Source of the DNA: Desulfurococcales archaeon
GTDB taxonomy: Archaea; Thermoproteota; Thermoprotei_A; Sulfolobales; Desulfurococcaceae
DNA length: 64,000 bases
Direction: 5' to 3'
Assembly: GCA_027022365.1 (NCBI GenBank)
Contig: JALVYU010000030.1
Location: 1 to 64,000, forward strand
The notes beneath the pieces are model-generated. The model was not told the origin of the DNA, did no database searches, and was given only the letters and a program-made list of their open reading frames with translations. Positions 1 to 8,596 of this stretch are shown here, one piece after another. Each line of letters begins with the position of its first letter. The first letter of the stretch is position 1. The position numbers and the translations under genes were made by a program.

Positions 1-678
1 GTATGCTGTGTTGCCTGTCCATACAATCCTGATCAGGCCGGGGAAGGTATCATTGACGGGGTCGTGTGCTTTGCCGTTCTCGTCAACCCATACTACTGGT
101 GCTGGGCCGTGATATAGCACTGGCTTGGTTATACCATCCTTAATGATGTATGTGAAGTACCCTGTTATGTTGTCGGGGTTCACGTATCCTAGTACTCTGT
201 AGAATCTTCCTGCGCAGTGTATGTCGTCGTAGACGCTACCATACTCAACACGGAGTTTTGCACCTATTGCTGCGAGCAAGTCATTTGCTGCCTTCTGGCT
301 GGCCGGACCACCGCCGTAGTCGCTGTCTCCTGCTACCCAGATTGCCTTATTGCCTGATGCCAGCCAATCGCTAATAGCCTTCATCTCATCAGGAGTGAAG
401 CCCGTGGTGGGCTGCCCAATGATATAGATGTCGACATCTTTCAGTTCATCGGCTGTAACGGTACCGTTTATTATTTTCCAGTTTACGAATGTTATGTTGC
501 CCATTATGTAGTCTAGGTACTTATCGCTCTCACCATGAGCAAGATCAACAGCCACTGTGATCTTATGTTCTTCCGGCGGTAGTGTTGTCTGCTGGGAATA
601 TGTTGTGATAGGGCTCATTAGAGGGACCGCCACTCCGATCAAGAACAGTGATAGGAGTATTATGGCTAAGCCTCTCAT
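1..678 (-). CDS. Secreted protein, GATase1/DUF4350-like fold (partial, 3' end cut off)
   Basis: The reading frame is open from an ATG at 678 to the window edge, so 226 residues are visible and the C-terminus is missing. It begins with a signal peptide or N-terminal membrane segment (MRGLAIILLSLFLIGVAVPL). A Rossmann-like part follows, with DVDIYIIGQPTTGF, then TPDEMKAISDWLASG and KAIWVAGDSDYGGGP. That run of strand, helix and 'lay it on the table' loop resembles the glutamine-amidotransferase-like DUF4350/ThuA folds, but I see no catalytic Cys-His pair, so an enzyme activity is not supported. It diverges from the ABC importer that starts at 905. A TATA-like stretch near 702-712 (minus strand) would place transcription almost at the ATG, so a leaderless mRNA is possible. 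The family assignment is inference from the fold pattern. Confidence 0.6.
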   Translation of the reverse strand, partial: MRGLAIILLSLFLIGVAVPLMSPITTYSQQTTLPPEEHKITVAVDLAHGESDKYLDYIMGNITFVNWKIINGTVTADELKDVDIYIIGQPTTGFTPDEMKAISDWLASGNKAIWVAGDSDYGGGPASQKAANDLLAAIGAKLRVEYGSVYDDIHCAGRFYRVLGYVNPDNITGYFTYIIKDGITKPVLYHGPAPVVWVDENGKAHDPVNDTFPGLIRIVWTGNTAY

Positions 679-844
679 GGCTATCGACCATAAGGTTCAC
701 AATACCTAAAACTATTTCTGGGAATTTTCATAGTAGCCCATACCTTATAACTCTAATCATTTAAGCTTCAAGGTCGTCTCAAAGAAAACCTTGTTCCCGT
801 AGAGAAGCGTCATCGTGGTTCAGTGGTTTGATTTAATAATGATA

Positions 845-856
845 CCATATATCTAA
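845..856 (+). promoter_or_regulatory. TATA-like box of the ABC importer operon
   Basis: The AT stretch CATATATCTAAT lies about 25 bases before a plausible start of transcription near 875, which leaves a leader of about 30 bases before the ATG at 905. The GGTGA ribosome binding site at 895-899 would be inside that leader. Confidence 0.4.
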
Positions 857-904
857 TACATAACAGTCGAAGTAGTTTAGAATGAGCTATCCCGGGTGAC
901 GGAG

Positions 905-2683
905 ATGCTTTCAAGAAAGATTGCCTCCCTACTCCTCGCAATAGCCATAATCTCAGCATCCCTCGCCGCTACAGCGACAATGGCCGCGCAGTTCTATACA
1001 ACAAGCAGTGCCGGATGGCCATGGGGTAACGCCCCTGAGCCGTTCCCCTGGCTGAACTGGTTAGCATCGCTACCTCATAAAACAGGAGTCTCTCTAACCA
1101 TTATTACTAGGCATGAAGCCACTGTAATAAACGAGGCAACAAAGGCGTTTCTAAGTAGCCCCGTTGCGCAGAAGCTAGGAATCAAGAACCTCATCGCTAT
1201 CTATGCGGGCCCCGAACTATGGAAAACCTATATCGAGGAAGCATACAAGGCCAATAGACCCATCGACATAGCCTGGGGCGGTGGACCTACGCTGTTCAAC
1301 TACATCGACCAGTGGGGCTACATCCAGCCATTAGACAACAAGACCTACCCCGAGTTCGACGCCGTACTATATGAGCTGTCAAAGATACCTAAGGAGATAG
1401 CAGGTGCTCCAACATATAAGGTGGGGAAGGACGGCCTAGTACATTGGATCGGAGCAGCTATCAGTAGCTTCGGTATAACGATCAACAAGGATAAACTGAA
1501 GCAGTGGAATGTCCCTGCCCCCATCTACTGGATCAACATGACTAACCCTATCTATGCCAAGTACCTACCCGATGTACAGATGCTAGGTATAGCTGACCCG
1601 ACCAAGAGCACCAGCAACACGAGAATGTATGAGATAATTCTACAGGCGTACGGATGGGATAAGGGATGGCGGGTGCTAACACTAATGGCTGCCAACTCAA
1701 AGATATATGATAGCAGTAGCGCAGTGAGAGACGGTGTAATTAGAGGAGAAATAGCGGCGGGAATCACTATAGATTTCTACGGCTATACCGCAATGCACCA
1801 AAACCCCGCATGTGAATACATCATCCCACCCGGCCAGAGCATCGTGAACGCAGACCCGATCGCAATCCTCAAGGGCACCAGATACCCAGTAGCAGCCGCG
1901 GCCTTCACAGCATGGGTACTGAGCCAGTACGGCGGTCAGCAGGTATGGCTACTGCCCGACATCAACAGGCTACCGATCAACCCACTAACATTCCAGACCC
2001 CTGAAGGGAAGAAGAGGCCTGACCTATACGAGGCATGGAAGAAAGCAACAAGCAGCAAGGTAATCAACTTCAATGAGACGCTGGCAGATAGTACAGAGAG
2101 AGCAATGCAGTTCTACTTCAAGGCAACACTCGTCAACGCACATGACACTCTGCAGAGCGTATGGGCAGCCATAGCCAAAGCCTACCTTAACCACAAGATC
2201 AACAAGGAGCAGTTCGAGAAGCTCGTAGGCATACTGACGGCTCCATTCCCGTTCAAAGACCCGACAACTGGCAAAATGGTAACATTCACGACAAAATACG
2301 CGATCTACATTAACCCGAAGCTATCAAGCGGTTCAATCTACCAGGCATTGATGAATGAGTGGGAGAAAGGAGCACGTATGAGATACCAGTTCGCGTACCA
2401 GGCACTACAGGACGTACTCGCAGGTAAACCGATACCCACACCGCCATGGCAGACAAGCACGCAGACAACAACAACTACGACAACAACGAGCCCGGCAACC
2501 AGCCCAACAACCACTACGCCACAATCACCGACTACTACATCACCGACACAGACCACCACAACACCTTCACAGACAACAACAACTACGACAAGTGGTGGTA
2601 TAAGCGCTGGTGAGATCGTGGCCATAGTAGTGGCGATAATCATAATTGTCGCGATAGTAGCCTATTACGCTAAGAGGAAGTAA
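905..2683 (+). CDS. ABC importer substrate-binding protein, Thr-rich linker and C-terminal anchor
   Basis: Extracytoplasmic binding protein for the permease and ATPase just downstream. It has an N-terminal signal peptide (about 28 residues, ending near ATMAAQ) and a large bilobed domain with features of family 1 (iron/phosphonate/polyamine) binding proteins such as DIAWGGGPTLFNYIDQWGY. A 46-residue linker made almost only of Thr, Ser, Pro and Gln follows (about 517-562), then one membrane helix and a cytoplasmic AKRK end. Archaeal binding proteins are often tethered in this way, with the linker probably glycosylated. I chose ATG 905 over GTG 896: GGTGA at 895-899 is five bases upstream of 905, and the GTG lies inside that site. 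The substrate is not shown by the sequence; the permease type suggests iron or a small charged solute. Confidence 0.85.
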   Translation: MLSRKIASLLLAIAIISASLAATATMAAQFYTTSSAGWPWGNAPEPFPWLNWLASLPHKTGVSLTIITRHEATVINEATKAFLSSPVAQKLGIKNLIAIYAGPELWKTYIEEAYKANRPIDIAWGGGPTLFNYIDQWGYIQPLDNKTYPEFDAVLYELSKIPKEIAGAPTYKVGKDGLVHWIGAAISSFGITINKDKLKQWNVPAPIYWINMTNPIYAKYLPDVQMLGIADPTKSTSNTRMYEIILQAYGWDKGWRVLTLMAANSKIYDSSSAVRDGVIRGEIAAGITIDFYGYTAMHQNPACEYIIPPGQSIVNADPIAILKGTRYPVAAAAFTAWVLSQYGGQQVWLLPDINRLPINPLTFQTPEGKKRPDLYEAWKKATSSKVINFNETLADSTERAMQFYFKATLVNAHDTLQSVWAAIAKAYLNHKINKEQFEKLVGILTAPFPFKDPTTGKMVTFTTKYAIYINPKLSSGSIYQALMNEWEKGARMRYQFAYQALQDVLAGKPIPTPPWQTSTQTTTTTTTTSPATSPTTTTPQSPTTTSPTQTTTTPSQTTTTTTSGGISAGEIVAIVVAIIIIVAIVAYYAKRK

Positions 2684-2725
2684 GGCTTAGTTATACCTCA
2701 AATAGTTTACCAAATAATTTTTTAA
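2684..2725 (+). terminator. Possible T-rich terminator after the binding-protein gene
   Basis: A run of six T (AATTTTTTAAT, near 2717-2722) follows the stop at 2683. Archaeal termination usually needs only T-rich stretches. It may separate the abundant binding-protein message from the permease. Confidence 0.3.
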
Positions 2726-2812
2726 TCGATTCAATCAATTCTCAAATAGGCCAAACTAAGATTGGAATAAGGAATTTAATCCCGTAGCCCAACATAATTT
2801 ACAAAAGCCATT

Positions 2813-5038
2813 GTGGCGGGGATGCCATTGCAAGAACGCTTGTTTGGCGTTAAAGACACGTTTATAGCTGGCGCCATAGTAGCGTTCTTCTACTTGTTAT
2901 TCACCCAGGAGCTAGGATACCTGACAGGGTATGCCGAGATATTGTGGTGGTTAGTAGCCATACTATGGGCTGCAGTACTGTTCAAGAAGGGTTTCGATTA
3001 CTACCGAATAATGAATAGTTTTGGTCTATCCTTCCTAGTAATAATAGGATTTATATTCGTCTTCTTCGACCTAGCGCTGAAGTTCGAGGGAATACCCAGA
3101 GCTATAGCGTTGTTCCTAATACCCCTAATGACGGTTGCCGTTCTAGGATATATCCATGACAAAATAACGACCGCTAGGGAGCTGAGGCGACGTAGGAAGA
3201 TAAAAGTACCCGTCAATAAGAGGGTTAAGACGACACTCTACAAGCTCGACCCAATAATGATAGTGTTCATTGTGGTAGGCTTCAGCATTCTGATAACATT
3301 CTTGTTAGTCCCAGTATTCATGATGCTATTTAACAGCTTTGTAGTTCCACCTGGTGAGCCGTTCTACTATAATTTTGTATACATATTTAACAATCCACCA
3401 TATGTAAAGCATATGTTACTACCCGGCGAGGCTTCATGGTATGCTGTGATACCTAGTGGTAATACAAGTATTATAATCTTTAAAGGAATTAATTACGGAA
3501 TAGTTGTTAACAGCTTGATCAACTCGACAATAGTTACGACGGTAGCAACGTTTCTCGGCATACTCGTTGCATTCGTGCTGGCAAGATATGATTTCCCCGG
3601 CAAGACGTTCTTTAGAGTATTAGCTATGGTTCCATTGTTCATAACACCTTTCGTGAACGCTTATGTTGTAAGAATATTGTTCGGTCCCCAGGGCCCGATA
3701 TCGATGCTGACCCAGGCGTTGTTCGGGTACCAGATCGAGATCAAGGATCTGGCCGGTATTGCGATGGCACAGATAATGGCTTTCTACCCTATAGTCTATC
3801 TTAACGCCTTCTCTAGCTTCATAAGCATCGATCCAAGTATGGAGGAGCAGGCGGAGAACCTAGGCAGCAAAGGGGCTAAGCTATTCTTCACGGTCACACT
3901 ACCATTGGCACTGCCCGGCATCATCGCCGGGAGCATACTTGTCTTTATATTCAGCCTCGAAGACCTGGGCGCCCCTATAGTGTTCCAGTACCCATGGGTT
4001 ATGAGCTACCAGATATACAGTAGCTTTACCTCAGAGACAGGAATAGTCTCGCCCCAGATAGCAGCCCTAGGATTCATAATGCTATTCATTGCAGTCCTAG
4101 CATTCCTTGCCGTACGTAGCTTCGTCAGCATGAGATCATATGCTATGATAAGCCGTGGAGGCCGCTGGAAACCACGCGTCAGGAAGCTTGGCTGGAAAGG
4201 ACTACTATTCGTATACCTGGTAATGCTACCACTCATAATCTTCACGGCAATGCCACAAATAGGCGTCATCCTCCTAGCCTTCAACATCATACCGCCCTAC
4301 GGCTTCAAGATACAGCTCGACAAGGCCACAGCCAAGTACTTCATAGGAATATTCACTAACCCGACATACTTCCAGTACATCAGGAACACGCTGACCTACG
4401 CGGCAATGGCAGTTGTCCTCGCAACGATCATATCGATAATCATAGCCTATAGTGTCAGCAGGACTAAGATAAGGGTTATAACACCGATCATGGACACACT
4501 GGCCACAATCCCACTAGCAATACCGGGACTCGTCATTGCACTTGGATACTTCTACTTCTTCTCAACGTTCTTCCGCGGAACACCGCTGGATCCTACATCT
4601 GTGACGACCTTCCAGGCATGGATAGTGCTGGTTATAGCTTATACCATACGTAAACTACCATTCGTTGTCAGGTCGGTGTACGCTGGGTTCCAGCAGGTGC
4701 ACGAGGCGCTCGAAGAGGCGTCACTGAACCTAGGTGCCAGTAGGACGAAGACAATATTCAGAATAGTATTGCCGATGATTACGACATACATTATAAGCGG
4801 TATCATTGTAGGCTTCATATACATCACGACAGAGGTCAGCACCAGTATCACGATAGGCGGACTAAACCCAGCACAGGCTCCAATGACATTCATAATGAAG
4901 AACATCTACTATGGAGGGACAGTATACGGTGTACAGTACGTGGCATCAATGGGTGTGCTACTGATACTATTCCAGTTGATAGCAGTGTTGATAATCACGG
5001 TAGTGCTAAAGCAGAGGTATGCATTCATAGGTGTCTAA
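2813..5038 (+). CDS. ABC importer permease, two fused permease domains
   Basis: Membrane channel of the importer. At 741 residues it holds two complete MetI/BPD-type permease domains in one chain, as in FbpB-type iron transporters, so one polypeptide can serve as the whole channel. The two ATPase-contact (EAA) loops are visible: EEQAENLGSKGAKLFF near residue 345 and EALEEASLNLGASRTK near residue 632. About four extra membrane helices (residues 15-110) precede the first domain. The start is unsure: GTG 2813 has no clear ribosome site, and ATG 2822 is directly preceded by GGCGGGG. A TATA-like TAATTTA near 2795-2801 would fit a leaderless start at 2822. The ATPase gene follows after 61 bases. 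Family assignment is secure, substrate is not. Confidence 0.88.
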   Translation: MAGMPLQERLFGVKDTFIAGAIVAFFYLLFTQELGYLTGYAEILWWLVAILWAAVLFKKGFDYYRIMNSFGLSFLVIIGFIFVFFDLALKFEGIPRAIALFLIPLMTVAVLGYIHDKITTARELRRRRKIKVPVNKRVKTTLYKLDPIMIVFIVVGFSILITFLLVPVFMMLFNSFVVPPGEPFYYNFVYIFNNPPYVKHMLLPGEASWYAVIPSGNTSIIIFKGINYGIVVNSLINSTIVTTVATFLGILVAFVLARYDFPGKTFFRVLAMVPLFITPFVNAYVVRILFGPQGPISMLTQALFGYQIEIKDLAGIAMAQIMAFYPIVYLNAFSSFISIDPSMEEQAENLGSKGAKLFFTVTLPLALPGIIAGSILVFIFSLEDLGAPIVFQYPWVMSYQIYSSFTSETGIVSPQIAALGFIMLFIAVLAFLAVRSFVSMRSYAMISRGGRWKPRVRKLGWKGLLFVYLVMLPLIIFTAMPQIGVILLAFNIIPPYGFKIQLDKATAKYFIGIFTNPTYFQYIRNTLTYAAMAVVLATIISIIIAYSVSRTKIRVITPIMDTLATIPLAIPGLVIALGYFYFFSTFFRGTPLDPTSVTTFQAWIVLVIAYTIRKLPFVVRSVYAGFQQVHEALEEASLNLGASRTKTIFRIVLPMITTYIISGIIVGFIYITTEVSTSITIGGLNPAQAPMTFIMKNIYYGGTVYGVQYVASMGVLLILFQLIAVLIITVVLKQRYAFIGV

Positions 5039-5099
5039 TCATGATTTCTTCCCTTAATCCTCTTGAAAGAAACACATTTCCCTGGGATGGTGATATGAT

Positions 5100-6182
5100 T
5101 TGACCAGAGTCAGACTCGAAAATATAACCAAAGTTTACGGATCAGTTGTTGCAGTAGATAGAGTAACGCTAGAGATCGAGAGCGGAGAATTATTCACACT
5201 ACTAGGGCCTTCGGGATGCGGTAAGACAACAACGCTCAGAATAATCGCTGGCTTCGAGGTGCCGGAGGAGGGCAAGATCTACTTCGACGACGAGGATGTC
5301 ACTTTCCTGAAACCATATAAGCGCAACACCGCCATGGTGTTCCAAAACTATGCGTTATGGCCCCACATGACTGTGTTCGATAACATAGCATACGGACTTA
5401 GGATCAGGAAACTACCACCCGAAGAGATAAGGAGAAGGGTTAAATGGGCCCTCGAGCTTGTTAAGCTGGAAGGACTGGAGAACAGGTACCCGCTACAATT
5501 GTCGGGTGGCCAGCAACAGAGAGTCGCACTCGCCAGGGCACTTGTGGTCGAGCCACGAGTACTATTGTTGGACGAGCCGCTCTCTAACCTCGACGCTAAG
5601 CTAAGGATAGAGATGAGAGAAGAGATCAAGAAGCTACAGAGGAAACTAGGCATTACAACAGTCTACGTAACACATGACCAGCTAGAAGCTATGAGCATAA
5701 GTGACCGGATCGCCGTGATGAATAAAGGCAAAGTTCTACAGTATGGACCGCCACGCCAGGTATACTTCCGGCCGACAAATCTCTTCGTTGCCGACTTCCT
5801 TGGACGTAGCAATATCCTCTATGGTAAGGCAGGCAAACAGCATGACGGCTACATAGACGTATACTTACCTGATCTAGATGCCACATTGACAGGTGTTCCA
5901 GTAAAAGAGATAACAAGCCGCGATGTAGCCGTTGTAATACGCCCCGAGATAGCAAGGCTCGTCGAGAAACACGAGGCAGTTGAGAACAAGCTTGTCGGCA
6001 GAATAGATCTCGCGATGTTCCTCGGCGATAAGGTTGAACTGAGAGTAGGCATTGGTAAATCAAGTCTTATAATATATATGAGCAATCTCTACGAGCCCAC
6101 CCTAGGCTCGGAAATCACATTCTATCTGCCGAAAGACAGTTTGATCGTACTGCCTGCAGAGAAGCCCCTCAATAAAGAGTGA
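5100..6182 (+). CDS. ABC importer ATPase, PotA/FbpC type
   Basis: Energy-coupling subunit of the importer, cytoplasmic. Walker A GPSGCGKTT is at 36-44, the Q-loop FQNYALWPH from 81, the signature LSGGQQQ at 134-140 and Walker B VLLLDEP at 154-160. A C-terminal beta-barrel (TOBE-like, about 240-350) completes the MalK/PotA/FbpC architecture. TTG 5100 is the start: GGTGAT at 5089-5094 is five bases upstream, while the ATG at 5096 runs straight into a stop. The gene closes the three-gene set. Confidence 0.9.
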   Translation: MTRVRLENITKVYGSVVAVDRVTLEIESGELFTLLGPSGCGKTTTLRIIAGFEVPEEGKIYFDDEDVTFLKPYKRNTAMVFQNYALWPHMTVFDNIAYGLRIRKLPPEEIRRRVKWALELVKLEGLENRYPLQLSGGQQQRVALARALVVEPRVLLLDEPLSNLDAKLRIEMREEIKKLQRKLGITTVYVTHDQLEAMSISDRIAVMNKGKVLQYGPPRQVYFRPTNLFVADFLGRSNILYGKAGKQHDGYIDVYLPDLDATLTGVPVKEITSRDVAVVIRPEIARLVEKHEAVENKLVGRIDLAMFLGDKVELRVGIGKSSLIIYMSNLYEPTLGSEITFYLPKDSLIVLPAEKPLNKE

Positions 6183-6329
6183 GATAATAAGTATTTTTGA
6201 AATAATTAATACAAAAACAACCCATATTTTTTCTGTTATTAACAATATATACAGGCATGTAAATGAACACAAGTATATTGATTACAAACATATCCTAACC
6301 CTTAAATCACCTAAAGAACAATAATGGAA
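6183..6329. other. AT-rich intergenic stretch before a GC-rich island
   Basis: The bases after the ATPase stop are AT-rich and hold no credible gene. A T6 run near 6229-6234 could end the importer transcript. CTTAAAT at 6301-6307 is a TATA-like box about 25-30 bases before the GC-rich element at 6330. Confidence 0.4.
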
Positions 6330-6396
6330 TGGATGAGGTGCCTCCTCGCGCCTGACCGTGGGGGATGAGGAGACGGGTGAGCTCACCGATCGAATC
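6330..6396 (+). ncRNA. Candidate small RNA, GC-rich island (C/D-box-like layout)
   Basis: A GC-rich block stands out in AT-rich non-coding DNA and starts about 25 bases after a TATA-like CTTAAAT. It holds two copies of GGATGAGG (6331-6338 and 6363-6370), an exact CTGA at 6352-6355 and a CTCA at 6382-6385. The order and spacing (C, 15 nt, D', 7 nt, C', 13 nt, D) match an archaeal C/D-box guide RNA, but both C boxes have GG where UG is expected and the last D box is CTCA, not CTGA. A perfect 12-base palindrome GGTGAGCTCACC is at 6376-6387. It could instead be a different structured RNA or a regulatory site. Confidence 0.35.
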
Positions 6397-6565
6397 TATA
6401 TGTATAAATAGGTAATGCAATACATAGGTTTTACAGTCCCACTAACATTTTCCGTAGAAAAAACTATAGTATTTCATAATATATCTTACATATTCCTCTA
6501 TATATCCTGGGAGAGATAATGTAATATATCACTAGCTATCATAAACTGATTTTCAGGGGATAAAA

Positions 6566-7042
6566 GTGGGAGACTGGAAGAACAGTATCGTGATAAACGG
6601 CAGGACGAGGATCGTATATGAGTACGTCTATGAGACGCCAAACAAGATATCAATACTATATCATAACAGGATAAGTGGTAATTGGCGTAGATACGTGTTG
6701 GAGCTCCATGATGGCATAATCCACGCCGAGGACCTGGAGGAGGCGCTTGAGCTTTCCAAGTACCTCTACAAAATAGTGTCAGAACGCGCATCAATACCGA
6801 ATCTGCCAGTGTACGCCCTACTGATAACTCTCTCGAGAAGAATAAAGGGCCTAGCCTTCAACTGTAAGTCAAGAAAGGAGCTATGTCCGCTAAGGATCTA
6901 TAGGTTTGACAGAGACGGTGTTCGGAGAGAGCTCAGCGTCTCTAGCATGATCGAGCAGATGTATAGGATATCGAGAAAATACGGACTCGCAATAGTCATA
7001 AGGACAAAGCACAGACAAGTCGTTACTTCGCCCGCAGTCTAA
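6566..7042 (+). CDS. Unrecognised 158-residue protein
   Basis: No family recognised. The protein is soluble, basic and mixed alpha/beta: a beta-rich N-terminal third (SIVINGRTRIVYEY, ISILYHNRISGNWRRYVLEL), then helices around EDLEEALELSKYLYKIV, and a basic C-terminus. It has two cysteines near residue 100. GTG 6566 is preceded by the ribosome-site-like AGGGGAT about six bases upstream. Its last 20 bases overlap the end of the convergent gene at 7023-7769, so its C-terminal residues share DNA with that gene on the other strand. Confidence 0.65.
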   Translation: MGDWKNSIVINGRTRIVYEYVYETPNKISILYHNRISGNWRRYVLELHDGIIHAEDLEEALELSKYLYKIVSERASIPNLPVYALLITLSRRIKGLAFNCKSRKELCPLRIYRFDRDGVRRELSVSSMIEQMYRISRKYGLAIVIRTKHRQVVTSPAV

Positions 7043-7769
7043 GGATCTCCTTGCCGATCTTTTCCAAGACATCAAACATCTTCTTTCTCTTCTTTATTTT
7101 CTCACAAGGAGAATAATCATGTATCTCCCTGCATCTCTCATAGAGCTCGCTCAAGAAAACAGAGACATTACTATATATTCTCTCCAGACTACTAGGCTCT
7201 TTAATGGTGTTCATGGCCTGCACAAGGATCTCCTCGATGAGATCTGCTAGGCTGAAGAGTAATTCCTCATTGACGAGATAAGAATGTGGAGCTAGTTCGA
7301 CGAAGCCTGTAAGTGCCTCGCTTGCCGCTTGTGAATCAATTATACCACTTTGTATCAACATGTTTATTAGGTCTGCCAATTTATCCGGTGGAAACGAGAG
7401 TATTGTTGAATAAAGCATTGTCTTGTAGAGCTCGTCGAGGTTGACACTCTTGGGCTTCGCTGATAAAGTGCTTAAAACTAGTCTCGAAGCATCATAGTAC
7501 TTCTCCATAAAACCTAGTAACTCCACTACTAGTGCAATACCATAGAGACGCCATAGCCCCTCATCAATATGTTCGATCTCCTTCTTAACGATCTTAAGCA
7601 GATCTTCTAACACTTCGGGATTAGCCCGGAGTTTTTCAACAATACTGTTGATAAGAGAAGAATCACTGGTCCTAAAGATCTGTTTTAACGATTCATATAT
7701 GTCTTCGAAGCTCCTCGTCTTTATAGAGTCAATGAGTTTTTCTTCTATTATCTTCATATTCTGAGCCAT
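7023..7769 (-). CDS. Unrecognised all-helical protein
   Basis: About 248 residues, predicted to be almost wholly alpha-helical, with repeated leucine-rich amphipathic helices (EDIYESLKQIF, SLINSIVEKL, LEDLLKIVKKEI) that look like a HEAT or TPR-type solenoid. No enzyme motif is visible. It lies just after 7789-8421 on the same strand, so the two are probably co-transcribed. I prefer ATG 7769; a longer form from TTG 7805 would overlap the upstream gene by 17 bases and has no ribosome binding site. Confidence 0.6.
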   Translation of the reverse strand: MAQNMKIIEEKLIDSIKTRSFEDIYESLKQIFRTSDSSLINSIVEKLRANPEVLEDLLKIVKKEIEHIDEGLWRLYGIALVVELLGFMEKYYDASRLVLSTLSAKPKSVNLDELYKTMLYSTILSFPPDKLADLINMLIQSGIIDSQAASEALTGFVELAPHSYLVNEELLFSLADLIEEILVQAMNTIKEPSSLERIYSNVSVFLSELYERCREIHDYSPCEKIKKRKKMFDVLEKIGKEILRLRAK

Positions 7770-7788
7770 AATCCTTGATCCTCTACCG

Positions 7789-8421
7789 CTATTTTTCCTG
7801 CTCAATACACGCTCTTAAGTCGATGTTGTATGATATTGAAGCTTTCGTTGAACTGGTCTTTATCCATCCATATAGATACACTTTGTAGTTACCATATTCG
7901 CTCGGATCAGTTATATTGATATACGCTATTGTCGGCCTATGATGTAATATCCCGTAAGTGAGTTGTTCTCCTGTATTGGTGTTTACTAGAACGAGTTCTA
8001 ACATGTAATCTGATATCCCTTCCATAGACATATTAATTATCATGACGAACCTCCTGTATGGCTGGATAAGCGTTAAACCATTTATGAAGTAGCCTGGATA
8101 CTTGAGGGCACCAAATAATGCGTAGAGATCCGTGCCGTTATAGAGTTTTAGGCCTGCATCGCAGAAAACATAGTATTTTCCGGTCTCTAGATCGTTAAAG
8201 TTCAACTTATCAGAGAGGTACATTAGGTGCCTAGAGCTCGCCATGGCTCTCTTGAGGTCTGGCTCAAATATCTTATTGATGGCTTTCGTGAAGGGTTCGG
8301 GGCTTGTCGTTGTTTTGACAAGGTTTTCGCCGTATTTTCTACCCATATAGAACGATGTTGCGGCTACTCCCAATAATATGACCGCAAATATTATGATTAT
8401 TATAAATGATCTTTTCTCCAT
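7789..8421 (-). CDS. Unrecognised membrane-anchored protein, single N-terminal helix
   Basis: After a few charged residues (MEKRS) there is one strongly hydrophobic helix (IIIIIFAVILLGVAATSFY), then MGRKYG and an extracytoplasmic domain of about 180 residues. The outer part is beta-rich near its end, with several Asn-X-Thr/Ser sites (NITD, NMSM, NGTD) that fit a surface location. ATG 8421 is chosen over GTG 8430 because GGTGA lies five bases before it. It diverges from the nucleoside-binding protein at 8597, and the regulatory repeat at 8481 lies between them. No function can be given. Confidence 0.6.
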   Translation of the reverse strand: MEKRSFIIIIIFAVILLGVAATSFYMGRKYGENLVKTTTSPEPFTKAINKIFEPDLKRAMASSRHLMYLSDKLNFNDLETGKYYVFCDAGLKLYNGTDLYALFGALKYPGYFINGLTLIQPYRRFVMIINMSMEGISDYMLELVLVNTNTGEQLTYGILHHRPTIAYINITDPSEYGNYKVYLYGWIKTSSTKASISYNIDLRACIEQEK

Positions 8422-8480
8422 TTCTGTCACCGTCTTCTAATTAGTTAAAAATGGGTATGGCTGGTTATAATCATTAATTC

Positions 8481-8499
8481 TGTACAATTCTTTTGGACA
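8481..8499. promoter_or_regulatory. Near-palindrome shared with 24882-24900
   Basis: TGTACAATTCTTTTGGACA has half-sites TGTNCAA and TTGNACA around five bases, the size of a dimeric regulator site. A copy with one changed base lies at 24882-24900. This copy sits about 40 bases before the TATA-like box of the nucleoside-importer binding protein, in the divergent spacer with 7789-8421. Confidence 0.45.
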
Positions 8500-8537
8500 C
8501 ATTATTTCTAGAGAGCATCATCTGATCATGGAAAAGA

Positions 8538-8547
8538 GTTTATTTAT
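8538..8547 (+). promoter_or_regulatory. TATA-like box of the nucleoside-binding protein gene
   Basis: GTTTATTTAT is about 25 bases before a likely transcription start near 8568, giving a leader of about 29 bases with GGTGGT at 8586-8591. Confidence 0.45.
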
Positions 8548-8596
8548 TCTGGCCGAGAAAAGACAATTTAAGCACTATTGTTCCCGGTGGTAGTGA

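Noticed and set aside
2455-2600. Repeated ACA/ACT/ACG triplets as a microsatellite or recombination site
   Set aside because: They code for the Thr-rich linker of the binding protein and are explained by protein function.
6376-6400. T-loop-like GATCGAATC at the end of the GC-rich island, possibly a tRNA
   Set aside because: No T-stem, acceptor stem or anticodon arm can be formed around it, so it is not a tRNA.
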